Translations under genes and position numbers: made by a program
Assembly: GCA_947179485.1 (NCBI GenBank)
Contig: OX359247.1
Location: 56,331,131-56,395,130 of the forward strand
DNA length: 64,000 nucleotides
Origin: Allacma fusca
Lineage: Eukaryota; Arthropoda; Collembola; Symphypleona; Sminthuridae
Direction: 5' to 3'
The notes under the pieces: model-generated
What the model was told of the DNA's origin: nothing
The model's database searches: none
The model's input: only the letters and a program-made list of their open reading frames with translations
Shown: positions 1-12,800 of the stretch, one piece after another
Layout: every line of letters begins with the position of its first letter
How positions within the stretch are numbered: position 1 is the first letter of the stretch

Positions 1-15
1 GTATTTTGACTTTAC

Positions 16-3000
16 ATTTCACGACTTGCATGTTTGGGTTTGTACATCCGCATCCCTTTCTCCAGATTTTGCAAAAACTCCATGGACCATCCTAAACCTG
101 GGAAGGGAAGTTCAGCAAATGTAAAAATTTCCCATACTGTAACACCAAAGGACCAAACATCGGACTTGGAGGAAAAAACCATATCCCGGAGAGACTCCAA
201 TGCCATCCAGCGCCAAGGTAATGGTCCCTGGATATTAACACCCATAAAATAATTCATGGTCAGTCGCATATAAATTAGTATGCTTTATATTAGTGCATCG
301 CATGGGTACGGGTAGTACCTGAGTATTTGGGTGCAGGTACAGGTCCAGGTCCGAAATGGGTAATCTGTTTAAGTACCCAAAATGAATGGGTACTTTATGG
401 GTATACTAGCTATATGTACCCAAATTTTGGGTACAAAACCAGGTGTTAGGTACAGGTACAAACTTGGAATTGTTTGGGTTGTACCTGACAGGAACAGGTA
501 CAAGCTTTCAATATACCTGGACCTGACAAACTGATACCTGAAAATGTGGGTACTTTTAAAAACAGAAATCCATCTTACGAGGCAACTAGTGTAGTATGTG
601 GCTTTCTCTCCGACCTAAAGGTTTATTTTGATATTCAGTGTGTTTTCAGGGTTTCATCCCAATTTTTGAAAAAAGCATACGTTTATGCAATAGAGATGGT
701 TGACTTAGCACAACGTACCAGCAATAAGTACAGGTAATTACAAATTCCACGTGTGATTCAGTAAAAATGTTGTTAAATGATATTGTGGTTATTATATTAT
801 ATTTATTGCAAAAATTATGACGAGGCAGAATTTTGTCTAGCTTGTAACTGTTGCGATGTAAATCATCGAATGTCATCTTGTTGAATCGTTTACAGTAATT
901 TTTTTTAAAGTACCTGATTGGGTACAGGTACGTAGGAAAATATTTCAGGTACAGGCCCATATATTGGGTATATTTTGGGTACTGGTAAAATTCAGGTACA
1001 GGTACGCACTACTTGCAAAATAATCAGGTCCAGGTACCAACATTTATTTAATGGGTACTTTTATTCAGGTACGGGTTCGGGTACGATTTTTGCCGGTACC
1101 CATTATTTGGGTCCAGGTTCAGGTCCAGGTACAGTATTTTTGTACCCATGCGATGCACTGCTTTATATTATACGTCCATAATAATTATACATGAAGAAAA
1201 TTTAAATAACTTCACCTGATTCTTTTTGCTATATATAGAATTTTCATAGAGTTTGCGCGAAAGCCCGAAATCTGTTATCTTTGCAATGTTTCCGTGGAAA
1301 AGTAAAACGTTTCGTGTTGCTAGGTCGCCATGGATGACCTGAAAATAATATTTTGTCAAAATTTTGTCTTCTTGCAGCTCTTGATTGTAAAACAAACCAA
1401 AAAAATCCCAGGAAAACGTACCTTCATGCTTCCCAGATACTCCATTCCGGCCGCGATCTGTTGGCTCCAGCTGATTAAATCAGATTTTGTTATAATTTTG
1501 CCTACATCATAGGACCTCGATCTAAAACATTGATTACAATGTTAATTCAATACGAACTTGTCTGCACGGCTTTAAAATGTTTATATAATCGGAGATAATC
1601 ACTTGAAATTGGTAATTCGATATTTTGAACTGGAATTGCTGTAATTTCCACCATAGGTTTTCAGATATGATTCTAAACTACCCAGTGGGCTTAACTCCAA
1701 GACTACGTAGACTATTCCTGAACGGTAAATCAATTATATTGAAAAAATCAATTTGAAAACAAGAATGCGTGGTAGTTAAATAGGGTGATCTTATGTGAGA
1801 ACAAACTTTCTCTGATTCTGCCTGTGGATGCACCAAAGAAACGAACAACATTTTCGTGACTGCCAATGTATGCCATAACCTTGAGTTCCGACAGAAGAGC
1901 CTTAAAATAAGATACTTCAGCATTTGGAAGTGTTGTCTTGACAGCTACTTCTTCCTTCAAATATTTCCCACGGATGACCATTCCGAAAGCACCTTTTCCT
2001 AGTATATCGTATTTATCTGCGGTGTAAACGGGAAGAATGCTAATTATTTCATATAATTTGTTTACAATACTTTAAAATCAGCATTTTATGAACAAATGTA
2101 GATACTGAAATATTTTTGTATCCAAATTAATTCACGATTGCCTACTGTTTTATACTTTATTAGTTTCTAGTATATAATTTTATTTATAACTACCAATGGT
2201 AATATGCTTTTCTAGAATTTCGAAATCCTTATTGAAAGGTAGGTAATGAGCATTTTCTTGAGCACTCCCTTCCAAGCCTCTCAGTATCTCTGGGTTTCCT
2301 AATTCAAATTCCTTAATTTCCTCTTCCGTGAGATCTCTAAGCCTTTTCTAAAATAATTAATTGTGTAAACCCGAATTAGTTTCTCAAGCGCAATACAAAA
2401 TTTGTGAAGACAAGACAAATTGATAAGTCAATGAAAAGACATTCATTTTTCAAGAAACATGGAATTATTCAGTAATTATTATGATATAGATTTTAGAGAC
2501 AAACTTCAGCTTTCAGATATTTCTGCCACATACGATAACTCGCAAATAGCGCAACTGCTAAAACAGCAATTGAGCAAATTGTGGCGGCTGCTATTAAACC
2601 AGGTTTGACCTTTGCATCTAAACAAATGCACATCTCCATTTCATATGAATTATTTAATCTTTAAAATACTACTTCAAAAATTAGTATGACAATTGGAATT
2701 GTAAAAACCGCTTCCACCGTACCTTCGACTTTCACAGTAAATGTGACAGTATCATGTCCGACTCTATTAGAGACCACACATTTATATTTACCCTTCAATT
2801 TTCCCTCTATTTCCGGAAATTGTAAAACAGACTCTCCTGGTCCTGCTATGAGACTTCCACCAGTTTCATTACTTGAAATAATTTCCTGGTCATAAATATT
2901 ATACATTGTTCTGTACACAGCTCTATAAGAATGATGAAATGCCAAATGAAATCATTTTTTTAAATCTTACCGATCCTTTTTTGAACCACGTAAAAGTTGG

Positions 3001-6000
3001 AGAGGGATCCCCATCTGAGAGGCAATTCAAGGTTCTCCCTTTGTCTCCCTTGTAAAATAAATTGACGGTGTTTGATTTGTAAATGACAGGTGCTTTGGAG
3101 TCTAATTGTTTAAAAAAAATTACAACATATGGGAAACCCCTTAATTATTTTAAAATAGTAAAAATTTGAGTAAATGTTTTATTAGATCTACTTACATAAA
3201 AAACGCTAGAAGTAATAATACTTACTACGAACTGTGATCTTCCTAGATCTATTGAGCCAATCATAAGACTCATGTAGAGGAAAGAAACAAACAATTTCCG
3301 CCATGTCTTCTGTCAAATTTATCCAGTAACCCCCTTCAACGGGATCCCTTTCATCTGGGTCCACTTTGGGTTCAACAAACACTGTAGACTTATCTACACC
3401 CAAAAATGCATTGCCAAGAACAGATTAGCCAAAGCCCAAACCCGTTTGTAAACTCTGAAAACAAATTTGTTGTAACCTGGAGGTATGGACTTGAGGGTAC
3501 CGTTTTTGTAAATGACTGCAAATTTGACGGGACTAGTGAAGAAGAAGCCTATGCCGCGGCAATAAAATAGCTCCTTCTGATCGCTGTATAAAACGGAGTC
3601 ACCCTCATCCATCCGAAGTATAGCTTTTTCCTTATTTTGTCTCCTTGCAAATTTTGATAACAAATCTAAAAGGAATGACTGAACTTGAATAAATATTTGT
3701 AAGGTTCATGTAATTGTAAATTGGGCATTCAATCAAAATCGTGTCTGGTCCACTGTCACTCCGGCCAACTGTCACCAGTGCACACGATTTTACATGCTCT
3801 TCGTATGAACCTATAGCCCCGAATCAAGGAATGTTTTAAATTTCCATGCGGGATCTTTAGCATGCTTTTGTATGGGTACTTATGTATTACGAAACCACGT
3901 ATAATGTGGAACTTGCTCCAGAGTAAATTTTGACATACATACATAGTAAATCATTGTGACATGAGGCTGGTGTGGGGGCATTTGACCACAGGGAATTTGG
4001 CCTACGGGCAGTTGGCCTGGGGCAATTCGTCGGGGTGACACCTTACCTTACAGCCAATCAAAATGTCGGTAAGAATTTTGTAAGAATTATGTATACTTAC
4101 AAAATTTATAATCCAGCCCATAAAAGTGAAAATCAATTTGTTGAATGGTTTTATGTTTCGCCATGCAAACAGCGATACCTTGCGGAAAAACTCGTGGTAC
4201 TTGCAAGCAAGGAAATCTATCATGACACTCACCTCCAGTTGTAACAGAGACAGAGGAACAGCTCTGTTGACATTAAAATCGGAAATATTTATGTGTAATT
4301 TACATTTTTAACCGCATAAGAAATTACTTAAAAGTTACTACTCTAATTGGAGGCTACACCCAGTATTTACCCACATTAACTATATCACGTATTCTACACA
4401 GTTTGCAACTCTATCAAATAACCTGATTGCGAGTAGTCTCCATGAAGCATTTCTTGAATATCTCGCACTCTGGCGGGTTTCTGCATCTGATATCCGATAA
4501 AGAGTCAGCTTGCGAACGCGGATATCTTTGCTCGCACAATAAACGTTGTCCGTACAAGCTCAAGTCAAGTTTTTCGGTGAAGTTTCCTGGCGCTTCATAT
4601 ATACGCATAACAGTTTAATAAAAACTAATATTACGGCTGTATTTATTTATTATTGTCTTTTTCAGAGGTTCTTGAAATTAGCATAAAAATGTTACCCATA
4701 GAAGTTAAGTAGTACTGAATCGTCACCGAGTCATTAGCCCCAGAGCACTTAAATTCTCCAACCACAGTTTGCTCTCCAGCTACTAAGAATCCTCTTTTGG
4801 GATCATACGGCCAGTTTAATTGTTGGTATGGATCCTAGGAAGCACAATAATTTTATTAAAATTCAGTAATATACATTGTACGTCTGCCCGATTGATTTTG
4901 TTCAGATACTCTATTACTCCATTAGTTCGGTGACTAGCGCAAGAGTACATACATATATGTACATAATTATTACATAATGTTTACATACCTGAAAGGTTTT
5001 ACGATACTCTAGGACTGGATTCGAATAATTGGCATAATTTGAAGGACAATGAATCACGTCTGGTACAACTTCAGGAGATAAAATGATTGTTTCACCCGAG
5101 TTCACAAACAATTTCCCAACTAAAAAGAGGCAAACACATTAATGTCAAGCAATTACAAAACAAGTAGCTAAATTATACAGAGAAAGTATGATTTATCGGT
5201 TTGGGAACCACTTGTGACTTGAATGACTTGAATAAACTATTTAAATGGTGAACTTCACAAACCTGGTGTGAAGACATGAATATTGGAAGATATTTCAGGA
5301 TTGTCGACACTTTGACAAGTTATTGGTCCACTGCTGCCTTGAGCAGGTCTAAAATTGTACCAGATGGAATAATTATACGTCGTATGATCAAAAATGTCAT
5401 CAGCGTTTCTTTCCGTTCTGGTGTACTGAAATAGCTGCAACAATAAACGTTTATTATAATTATATGTATAGTATAATTAATTATGATTTAATAGGGAAAT
5501 GTACCCGTCGACGGTTCATCTATCATCATGTTTGTTTATAAGGTGTAAAAAGAAACAAAGAGGTAAATTGTAAGCGTATAAAGGGGGTTATTTCCAGAAT
5601 TTTTTTAAATCTATGTAAATACTATGATTTACACAAATATGAATCATTTGTTGATCAAGTGTTGAAAAATTAATAATCTAGTTCGAGTAGTTCTCATTTA
5701 AAATTTACGAATCAAAGTCGTTTCTTCCAAAATGACCCGAGATCATTTCCGTGAACACAATACCTCTTACGATGTACCCCTTTTTTGTTGAAACTTCGGA
5801 GAAACATCGAAGTTGCAATGCTTTCCGGCAGATTTAATCTTATTTCAAAATTTTCGAGAACATGGGTCATATTGTAGAAAAATTAAATTATGGAACCAGT
5901 GTAATCATTTTTTATTTCACAAGAATTTGTCTGTAGTTTTGAAATATGACGAAAACTTTCAACCAATCGCCGCAGATTGGATTAAAATCTGATGGTGGAT

Positions 6001-6751
6001 AACAGAATGAATTAGTATTAGCAGAAAATCCTGTATCTTACCAGATAAGCGGAAATCATGACCAGGCAAATCTCAAAATATTTTGTATACTAACTCTCAA
6101 AGGGAATGTAAATCACTAAATTAAGCTCCCCGAGTTTCTTAAACAGTTTGTCTTGTTACTGGGTTTTTAGGGGCGAAGCGAACCTGAAAGTTCCCATTGC
6201 AAATGTCAGAGTGTCTAATTATATCTGCTCGGACGACAGCTGCCGAACCAAGAAAACCAGGAAGTATGTATATAATATATAAAGACTTACACTTGTCACC
6301 AATATTTTATGATTATTGTCTACAGAAAGACGGATGTTTATAAAGTGTTCAACTCTATTTATTGGAGCATCGGTAAACAAAGCAAGGTTTGACTCTTATA
6401 TAAATTTAAACACAACATTGTGGCAAATGGGAATGTTTCTAAAGATTGTTGCCCCTGTAGCAAAAGTGTTCAGTGAATCAATGAATCCGTGGGTACCCTT
6501 TAAGTAATTGAACTTTGTGAACTTACAGAATTTCCAAGCCCAATCTCCCACTTTATTGGATAGTTTGCGGTGCAGGAAATTCGATACGACTCATTCAGGT
6601 TTGCAAAAATAACATTTTTGGCATCATCTTGATAACGAGTAGCGCAAGAACTGTAGTCGAATTGGAAACATTCAAATGATAATTCTGGGTTTAGTTTCTT
6701 GCACCATCCGCGAGAGAGCAAGACTATAATGACAAATACGAAGACATTCAT
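16..6751 (-). CDS. Receptor tyrosine kinase paralog 1 (RTK-1), 3' end off the window
   Basis: Class III/V-like (VEGFR/PDGFR-type) receptor tyrosine kinase; presumably a plasma-membrane receptor, ligand unknown. I read 17 exons, in transcript order: 6751-6527, 5434-5263, 5119-4989, 4834-4696, 4592-4423, 4263-4101, 3665-3477, 3393-3229, 3101-2971, 2885-2723, 2617-2505 (membrane helix), 2347-2194 (juxtamembrane), 2016-1807 (Gly loop GKGAFG and VAVK), 1717-1603, 1515-1422, 1338-1216 (catalytic loop IHGDLATRN and DFG), 227-16 (WMALESL, DVWSFG). They total 889 codons plus 2 nt, in the same phase as RTK-2 and RTK-3. The start is the Met of a hydrophobic signal peptide ([17 protein letters not shown]). 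The final kinase and tail exons lie beyond base 1. HRD reads HGD and APE reads ALE, but the VAVK Lys, the alpha-C Glu (LLSELKV), the catalytic Asp and DFG are present. Family call firm; exact orthology not established. Confidence 0.88.
291..1160. mobile_element. hAT-like MITE rich in GGTAC repeats, in an RTK-1 intron
   Basis: An 870-bp non-autonomous element. The ends read TAGTGCATCGCATGGGTAC and, inverted, CAGTGCATCGCATGGGTAC: a 19-bp terminal inverted repeat differing at the first base. It is flanked by a perfect 8-bp target duplication CTTTATAT (283-290 and 1161-1168). The interior is dominated by GGTACAGGT-like and GGGTACC-like words in both orientations, and no coding region is evident. 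It lies in the RTK-1 intron between the catalytic-loop exon and the next exon. Confidence 0.85.
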
Positions 6752-8637
6752 GATAAAGTGGTGACGGCACAGCCCATGAATCTTTCATTTGCTTTAACTT
6801 CCAATAATAATAAATTATAAATCACACATGCACGAATCAGGGTGAATTTCGTGATCGTGTCATTCAAAAAATTTGTCCAATGTGTGTAGCACTGTCCGAA
6901 ATGCAGTGTCTATCTCATAGTTTTGGAACTTGGAAATGTGTAAACACTCAAACGGAGTTTTAACTTTAGCGGAAGAAATCTTCACACGCATCGGAATTCA
7001 CATTGTATATCACTAATAGGAGGAAAAATTCATTTCACGCCAAAAAAATTAATGTTCCCGCAGAGTTGCTTGACAGTTATTACGAGCAAAGGAGATCCCC
7101 AAGTTTCTAGGAATGTTGACTGTGCAATAATACATATTCCTGTCTGTCTACCTTCACTCCCCTACTAATTAACAACTAATGTTATTGGCGTGACTGCATG
7201 ATAATTAACTCCATCTCCACTGCTTGTAAAATTAACGTGAGCATTGAGTTGAGTCATCGTTGGCTCCCAGGTCTAAGTTTTTACATAAACCCCAGCACAC
7301 TGCGGAATCTTTGATTATCCCGAGAAGCATGAGCTTGAGCATGCACTGAAATCTTAGAAGATTATATTGTCACTGAAGAGGCAAAATGGTCTACATGCGG
7401 ATGCTTTTGAATAGCACTTAGACCATTTTGCTTCCTTAGTGACGATATACTCAGATAGTAAATTGACATATGTTGCCACACCTCCTTAAATGTCATAGGG
7501 GGAGAAAATAACCAGAACCTACCTATATGAAGTTACTGAAATACATGTATTAAAACATGCAATTCTTATTTGCCCTTTCGTATAATTTCGAGTCATTTCG
7601 ACATGGATAAAAATAAGCTATAAATTCGTCTAAACATTCACTGTGCTTATACACAGTCAATTTAAAGACCAACTTTCTGAACTATTTTGCGTCATTATAC
7701 AGAGCAAGCACGGTAAATACCGATACGTACATATAAAGTACTCACACCGAATTTATAAATAGCAAATTCTAAAAGTAATGTCACTATGTCTTATGTTCCA
7801 TAATGTAATTATTAATTTGTGCCTATGGACTTAGTTATACTTTTCGGTACCCGGGACAAAAAGTTTATTTTTTTTTGTGTAGCAGAAGAAAATGATTGAT
7901 GAAGAGAAAATAAGTTTGAATGTGAGCAATCTCATTGAGTAAGGAGACAGCTTCCTTGACCACGAAGTCAAAGAAAGTTGGTGTAAACATTATGTCACGA
8001 TTGTAGAAGCTCTCACATCACATGGTGGTATATAATCTGTTAAAAGTTTTTTGTGAATTAGTTTTAGGTATGCACATGTATTCTACACATTTCAAAAAAT
8101 TCCCCGTAGGGTCTTGTCGTGAAGGGCAGCGCCGTAAAGTGGTAGGATTCTGAGGGGTGTGTCATTCTAATAATATTTATAAGTATTATGACATTTTCAT
8201 TTGTACACGGCATAACTTTAATAAGGCTTTAATGGGTTTAGCAACGTTGCTTGTACATTTGGAAGATTTGTTGGTAGTACATTATTGTCATGCTTTTATT
8301 AACTTAGTTTTCTAGTCAATTGTTAATCTTAAATATTATACAAGCAGTAACGCTTTTGGAAAAATGTATATTAATACCTTTTGTCACTTGTGATCTCAAT
8401 TACATTCGAAAAAGGCAAATACAATTAAAAATGTAGGAAAACAACGTTTACCTGTAACGTAACCTTTGTAGTGTAAGGACGTACGTATGTACATACACAT
8501 GTAGCATACAAAATCCTTAAATGATTACTTTCTGTCGATAGAACCGCTGGACACACGGACAAATCCGGGAGTTGCATTAGGGCTCTAGCACTACCCTAAA
8601 ATGTGGGTGGGCCAAAAAGTGAATGATTTTATGGGAA
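6752..8637. other. RTK-1/RTK-2 intergenic DNA, no gene seen
   Basis: About 1.9 kb between the RTK-1 start and the first hAT-A copy. No open frame with coding character is visible on either strand. It should contain the RTK-1 promoter, but I see no TATA box or other site I can support. The only structure I noted is the hairpin at 7368-7444. Confidence 0.6.
7368..7444. repeat. 77-bp inverted repeat (hairpin)
   Basis: The left arm GTCACTGAAGAGGCAAAATG continues to GTCTA at 7393. The right arm, from 7419, begins TAGACCATTTTGCTTCCTTA and continues GTGAC. The arms pair at 22 of about 25 positions around a loop of about 25 nt. The size fits a microRNA-like precursor or a very short MITE. No target duplication was recognised. 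Confidence 0.5.
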
Positions 8638-8645
8638 CAAATAAC

Positions 8646-9769
8646 CAGGGTTGCACAAATGAAAATGCCCTCGGTTTTATGCCTGCCCTCCTGAAAATGC
8701 CCTGAAAATGCCCAAAACGCCGAAAATGCCCTGAAAATGCCTTACTCTGAAAATGCCCGGCATTTTGGGCATTTTCGGCAGGCATTTTGGGCATATTGGG
8801 CATTTTTATAGAAACTTATACACTATGACCAGTATAAATCGTTTAGCGAATATAAGGGAGTTTTTCGTAGTATAATCAAACCCATCCAGTTTTAGAAAAT
8901 GTTATACTTGATTTAAAAAAAAAGAATTTAATTCGTCTAATTCCCTAATGGCTATTTTAATAAGCCCCAACGGAGTTGCAAACCTTCAACGCTGTACATT
9001 AAAGAAACTTTTGGATTTGGAAAGAACAATTTGCAGTGCCAGCATAAATTCCGTATTTTGATAATGGCTTGTAAAGTATAGAAAATTTTACACTTTCATT
9101 AGATACAATGCGACGGTTATAATATATGTCAAAACTTGGAGCTTCCGTGGCAAATTTTGTGTCGACTTTGAAAACTGCATTTAATCAGCCGTAGTAAACC
9201 AGTGTAATAATTCTAGGAGTTCAAAATGTAACAATAAATACATTTAGATGACGACGAGTTTTGAAGCTCCCAAACAATGATATTGTTAATCTTTTAACAA
9301 CTATTTTATCTTTTTGTGTTGCATCTTTGCCCGAATATGTTTGTTCTTGAAATCTAAATCATAATTACAGACACGGTGTACAAGCGAATTTTTACAACAA
9401 AATAAGGAAAATAGAATAATAATAATTATTTTTCCATAAATATGTCTATATCAACTGGTTCCAGGTTTCAACCTTTTTGGTAACAGTTTGCTTCTATAAT
9501 TTTATCATGTAATCCAGTTGAATATTAAAATTATTTTCAACATACTGTTTTGTGACTTATTTTGCAAAATTAGCAGGTAGCTAAAGTCATATATTTAAAA
9601 AATTGGAGTGAATATGCTAAAAATGTCTGCCCTAGGCTGAATATGCCCAAAATGCCCAAAGTGCCATAGATGCCCAAAATGCCATGAAATGAAAATGCCC
9701 AAAATGCCAGGGCATTTTGGGCAGGCATAATGCCGAAAATGCCATGGCATTTTCAATTGTGCAACCCTG
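8646..9769 (+). mobile_element. hAT-A MITE, copy 1
   Basis: A 1124-bp element beginning CAGGGTTGCACAAATGAAAA and ending in the inverse, TTGTGCAACCCTG, with a perfect 8-bp target duplication CAAATAAC (8638-8645, 9770-9777). Both ends carry a subterminal zone of repeated AATGCCCAAAATGCC units in direct and inverted form, able to fold on themselves. The AT-rich core has no open frame. CAGGG termini with 8-bp duplications are characteristic of the hAT superfamily. It sits between RTK-1 and RTK-2; two further copies are at 52344 and 57487. Confidence 0.92.
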
Positions 9770-9872
9770 CAAATAACAGTATTGGATTTACAATACAAAT
9801 AGGGGGAGTTGGGGTTTTAAAAATATAGTATCAAAAAACAAATAAACCTGGGCTTATTTTTAGTATTATTAT

Positions 9873-12800
9873 TTACACAACTACGTAAGAAGTTAAATGA
9901 CTGTCGTCCGTTCCAACATTCGCTGTTGCAGTCCCTCTGTACAAAATAAGTTGCATAAATAGATGCAATAATTATCTATCATTTCCCAAGGTATTTGGTA
10001 TGTATATACAGAGCCATATATTCATAACAAACTTACTGAAGGGCGATTAGAATATTCCCGAAAAACAATTTGAGATCCCGAAAAGACGGTCGGCACTCGG
10101 GTTGTGGTTCCCAGCATTTTAATAACAGAGTATAACTGTGCAAATATACAATGTATTTACACCGGTTCACCCTCGATTGCTAAAATCTAGAGTATTATTT
10201 ACGATCAAACTGGTCTTACATTTCTCCATCTGCAAATTTGGGCTTGTACATACGCATTCCTCCCTCTAAATTTTCCATAAACTCCAATGACCATACTAGA
10301 CCCGGAAACGGAACTTCAGCCAGCGTAAAAATTTCCCACACAGTAACGCCAAAGGACCAAACATCGGACTTGGAGGAAAATACCATATCACGCAGAGATT
10401 CCAATGCCATCCAACGCCATGGTAATGGTGCCTGAAAATTTGAACAAAGCCAGTGAAAGTGCTAAATAATTGTCAAATTTGACCAACCATTGTGATATAC
10501 TGAAATAGTAATAACATTTTTATACATGATTACTGAAATTCCGAAAATACTGTCGAATTACGCAACTTGTAACCAACCTTGCTTTGCTTACTGTAAATCG
10601 AATTTTCGTAAAGCTGGCGTGAGAGGCCAAAATCTGTTATTTTTGCAACGTTTCCATTAAAAAGTAAAACGTTTCGTGTGGCCAAATCCCCATGGATCAC
10701 CTACAAAGATTTGATTAACATTTAACCAACAATAAAATTGAAGTTATTGAGTGTCTGTTTTTCTATAATATTTATGAATGTTGGGAATCAAAACGGCTTT
10801 AGTCCATTTTGCAAGATTTTGGAAAAAAAACAAATGGAAAATTCTATCCCAAACCTGTCAAGAATAGCAAGTTTCTAATATGTATTGTTGTATGAAGGTT
10901 TCCAAAGAATCCATAAAAATCAAATGGATTAAGAAGATTGCAATAAATTAAGCGAGATGCATGCAAGTAAATAATTGTTTTAGCAATTGTAACATTTTCC
11001 TCTCAACAATCCAAAAGTAAGCAAAATGTGAAGCGAATTTTACGATTTTTGTCGCTGTGCATTTGAGCTCTTCATTGATACCTTCTTATTTTCCAAATAT
11101 TCCATTCCAGCCGCAATCTGTTGGCTCCAGCTTATTAAATCACATGTGGTTACTGCAGGGCTTGCAGGATCATATGTTACCCTTAAAAGAAAATCTGTAT
11201 TAAAATTTGTAAAAATATTAACTATCCTGCATGTAACTGATTCTGTGCAATTTACTTTATTTTGGTAATATTATCATTCTCAATGAAATTGACGTAAGTA
11301 GCTCTACTGGCTTTCAAATGAGATTCAAGACTCCCAAACGGGCTTAGCTCCAAAACAACGTAAACTATTCCTGAAAATAGTTAAATTACATTAATCACTA
11401 ACTACAAGTAACACGCTCAAAAATCATTTATTTTAAACGAACTCTGCCTGATTTTGCTTGTGACAGCTCCAAAAAAACGGACAACATTTGTATGACTGCC
11501 AATATAAGCCATGACTTTAAGTTCAGACAACAGAGCTTTGAAATATGAAACCTCAGCATGGGGAAGTGTTGTTTTCACAGCAACTTCCTCCCCCAAATAT
11601 TTCCCCAGGATAACCAATCCAAAAGCACCTTTTCCCAGCAAGTGGGTTTTATCTACAGAAGAAAAATTCAAAGAAACGCCAAATACGTGAGTTCATGTAG
11701 ATACTGTAATAATTATTTCAATTGACAGACTATAATGTTGTTAACATAATGTTAGGTAAAGATACCACTTAACTACTACCTATGCTAAGGTTCTGATCGG
11801 ATATTTCGTACTCCTGACTGAAGGGTAAGAACTGAGCATTATCTTGAGGATTTCCAGGGCCTGTTTGAAGCATTTCTGGACTCCCCAGCTTGAATTCTTG
11901 AATTTCATCTTCCGTTAGGTCCCTTAGCTGTTTCTACAAAGTGCAGGTGCGCGAATGTAAATGCATACATACATACGTTATAAAAAGCACATGAGCATTA
12001 ATTATCTGAAAACAGTACTCTACAAATGACTCATCCTCAGGTGTATAATAGCACCACGGATTGAACATATCAAGGGTGCATTACAAAAACCACAATTCGG
12101 CTTTCAATGTACTCATGAGTATATCTAATTTGTGTACAATTCACTAACTTTAGCATCCAAGTATTTTTTCCTCATACGGTGCAAAACTGCCAGAATTCCC
12201 ACTGTTAAAACTACCAGACAAATTGCGACTGTGGTAATGATGATTGGGCTTATTCCACGATCTGACAATTTTCAAACATTATTTCAAAACAGACTTTAGT
12301 TTTTACTATCGATCGAATAAAAAAAGCGAAAAACGTATTAAAGCGAAGCCAAAGTAATCATTGAAATTGTGTTATTAACATATAATGTATGCATGAGCTC
12401 ACAACCTGAGATATGTATGTATGTAAATGCACTAGTATATACGTACCTCTGACGTCCACATTAAATGTGTATCGATCGTCCCCAGCCCTGTTCTTGACCA
12501 CACATTCGTAGGTACCCTTCAAATAATCTTGAACCTCCGGAAATTTCAAAACAGACTCGTTTTTCGACGAAATAAAACTTACACCCGAGGCGTCATTACT
12601 TGCTTCAATTTCCTAAAATGGACAAAACGCAGAATACGGGCTATCAAATTGCGCGTCAAATAAATGATGGTTTGAGGTTTGAGCAAACTTAAACATGACA
12701 AGAATAATCTAAAGTGTATTTTAAGTGTATTACCGATCCGTTTGTCAACCATTTAAAAATTGGGGGCGGATTCCCATCTGAACGACAGCTTATGGTTCTG

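Noticed and set aside
8591..9798. Minus-strand frames rich in Phe, Gly, His and Ile, with similar ones at 52322, 53192 and 57343
   Set aside because: They are translations of the AATGCCCAAAATGCC arrays at the ends of the hAT-A copies, not genes.
10238..10435. Plus-strand open frame over the RTK-2 kinase exon, with near-identical frames at 34-252 and 17606-17812
   Set aside because: It recurs in all three paralogs only because the minus-strand kinase exon is conserved; it is the antisense shadow of the WMALESL...DVWSFG exon.
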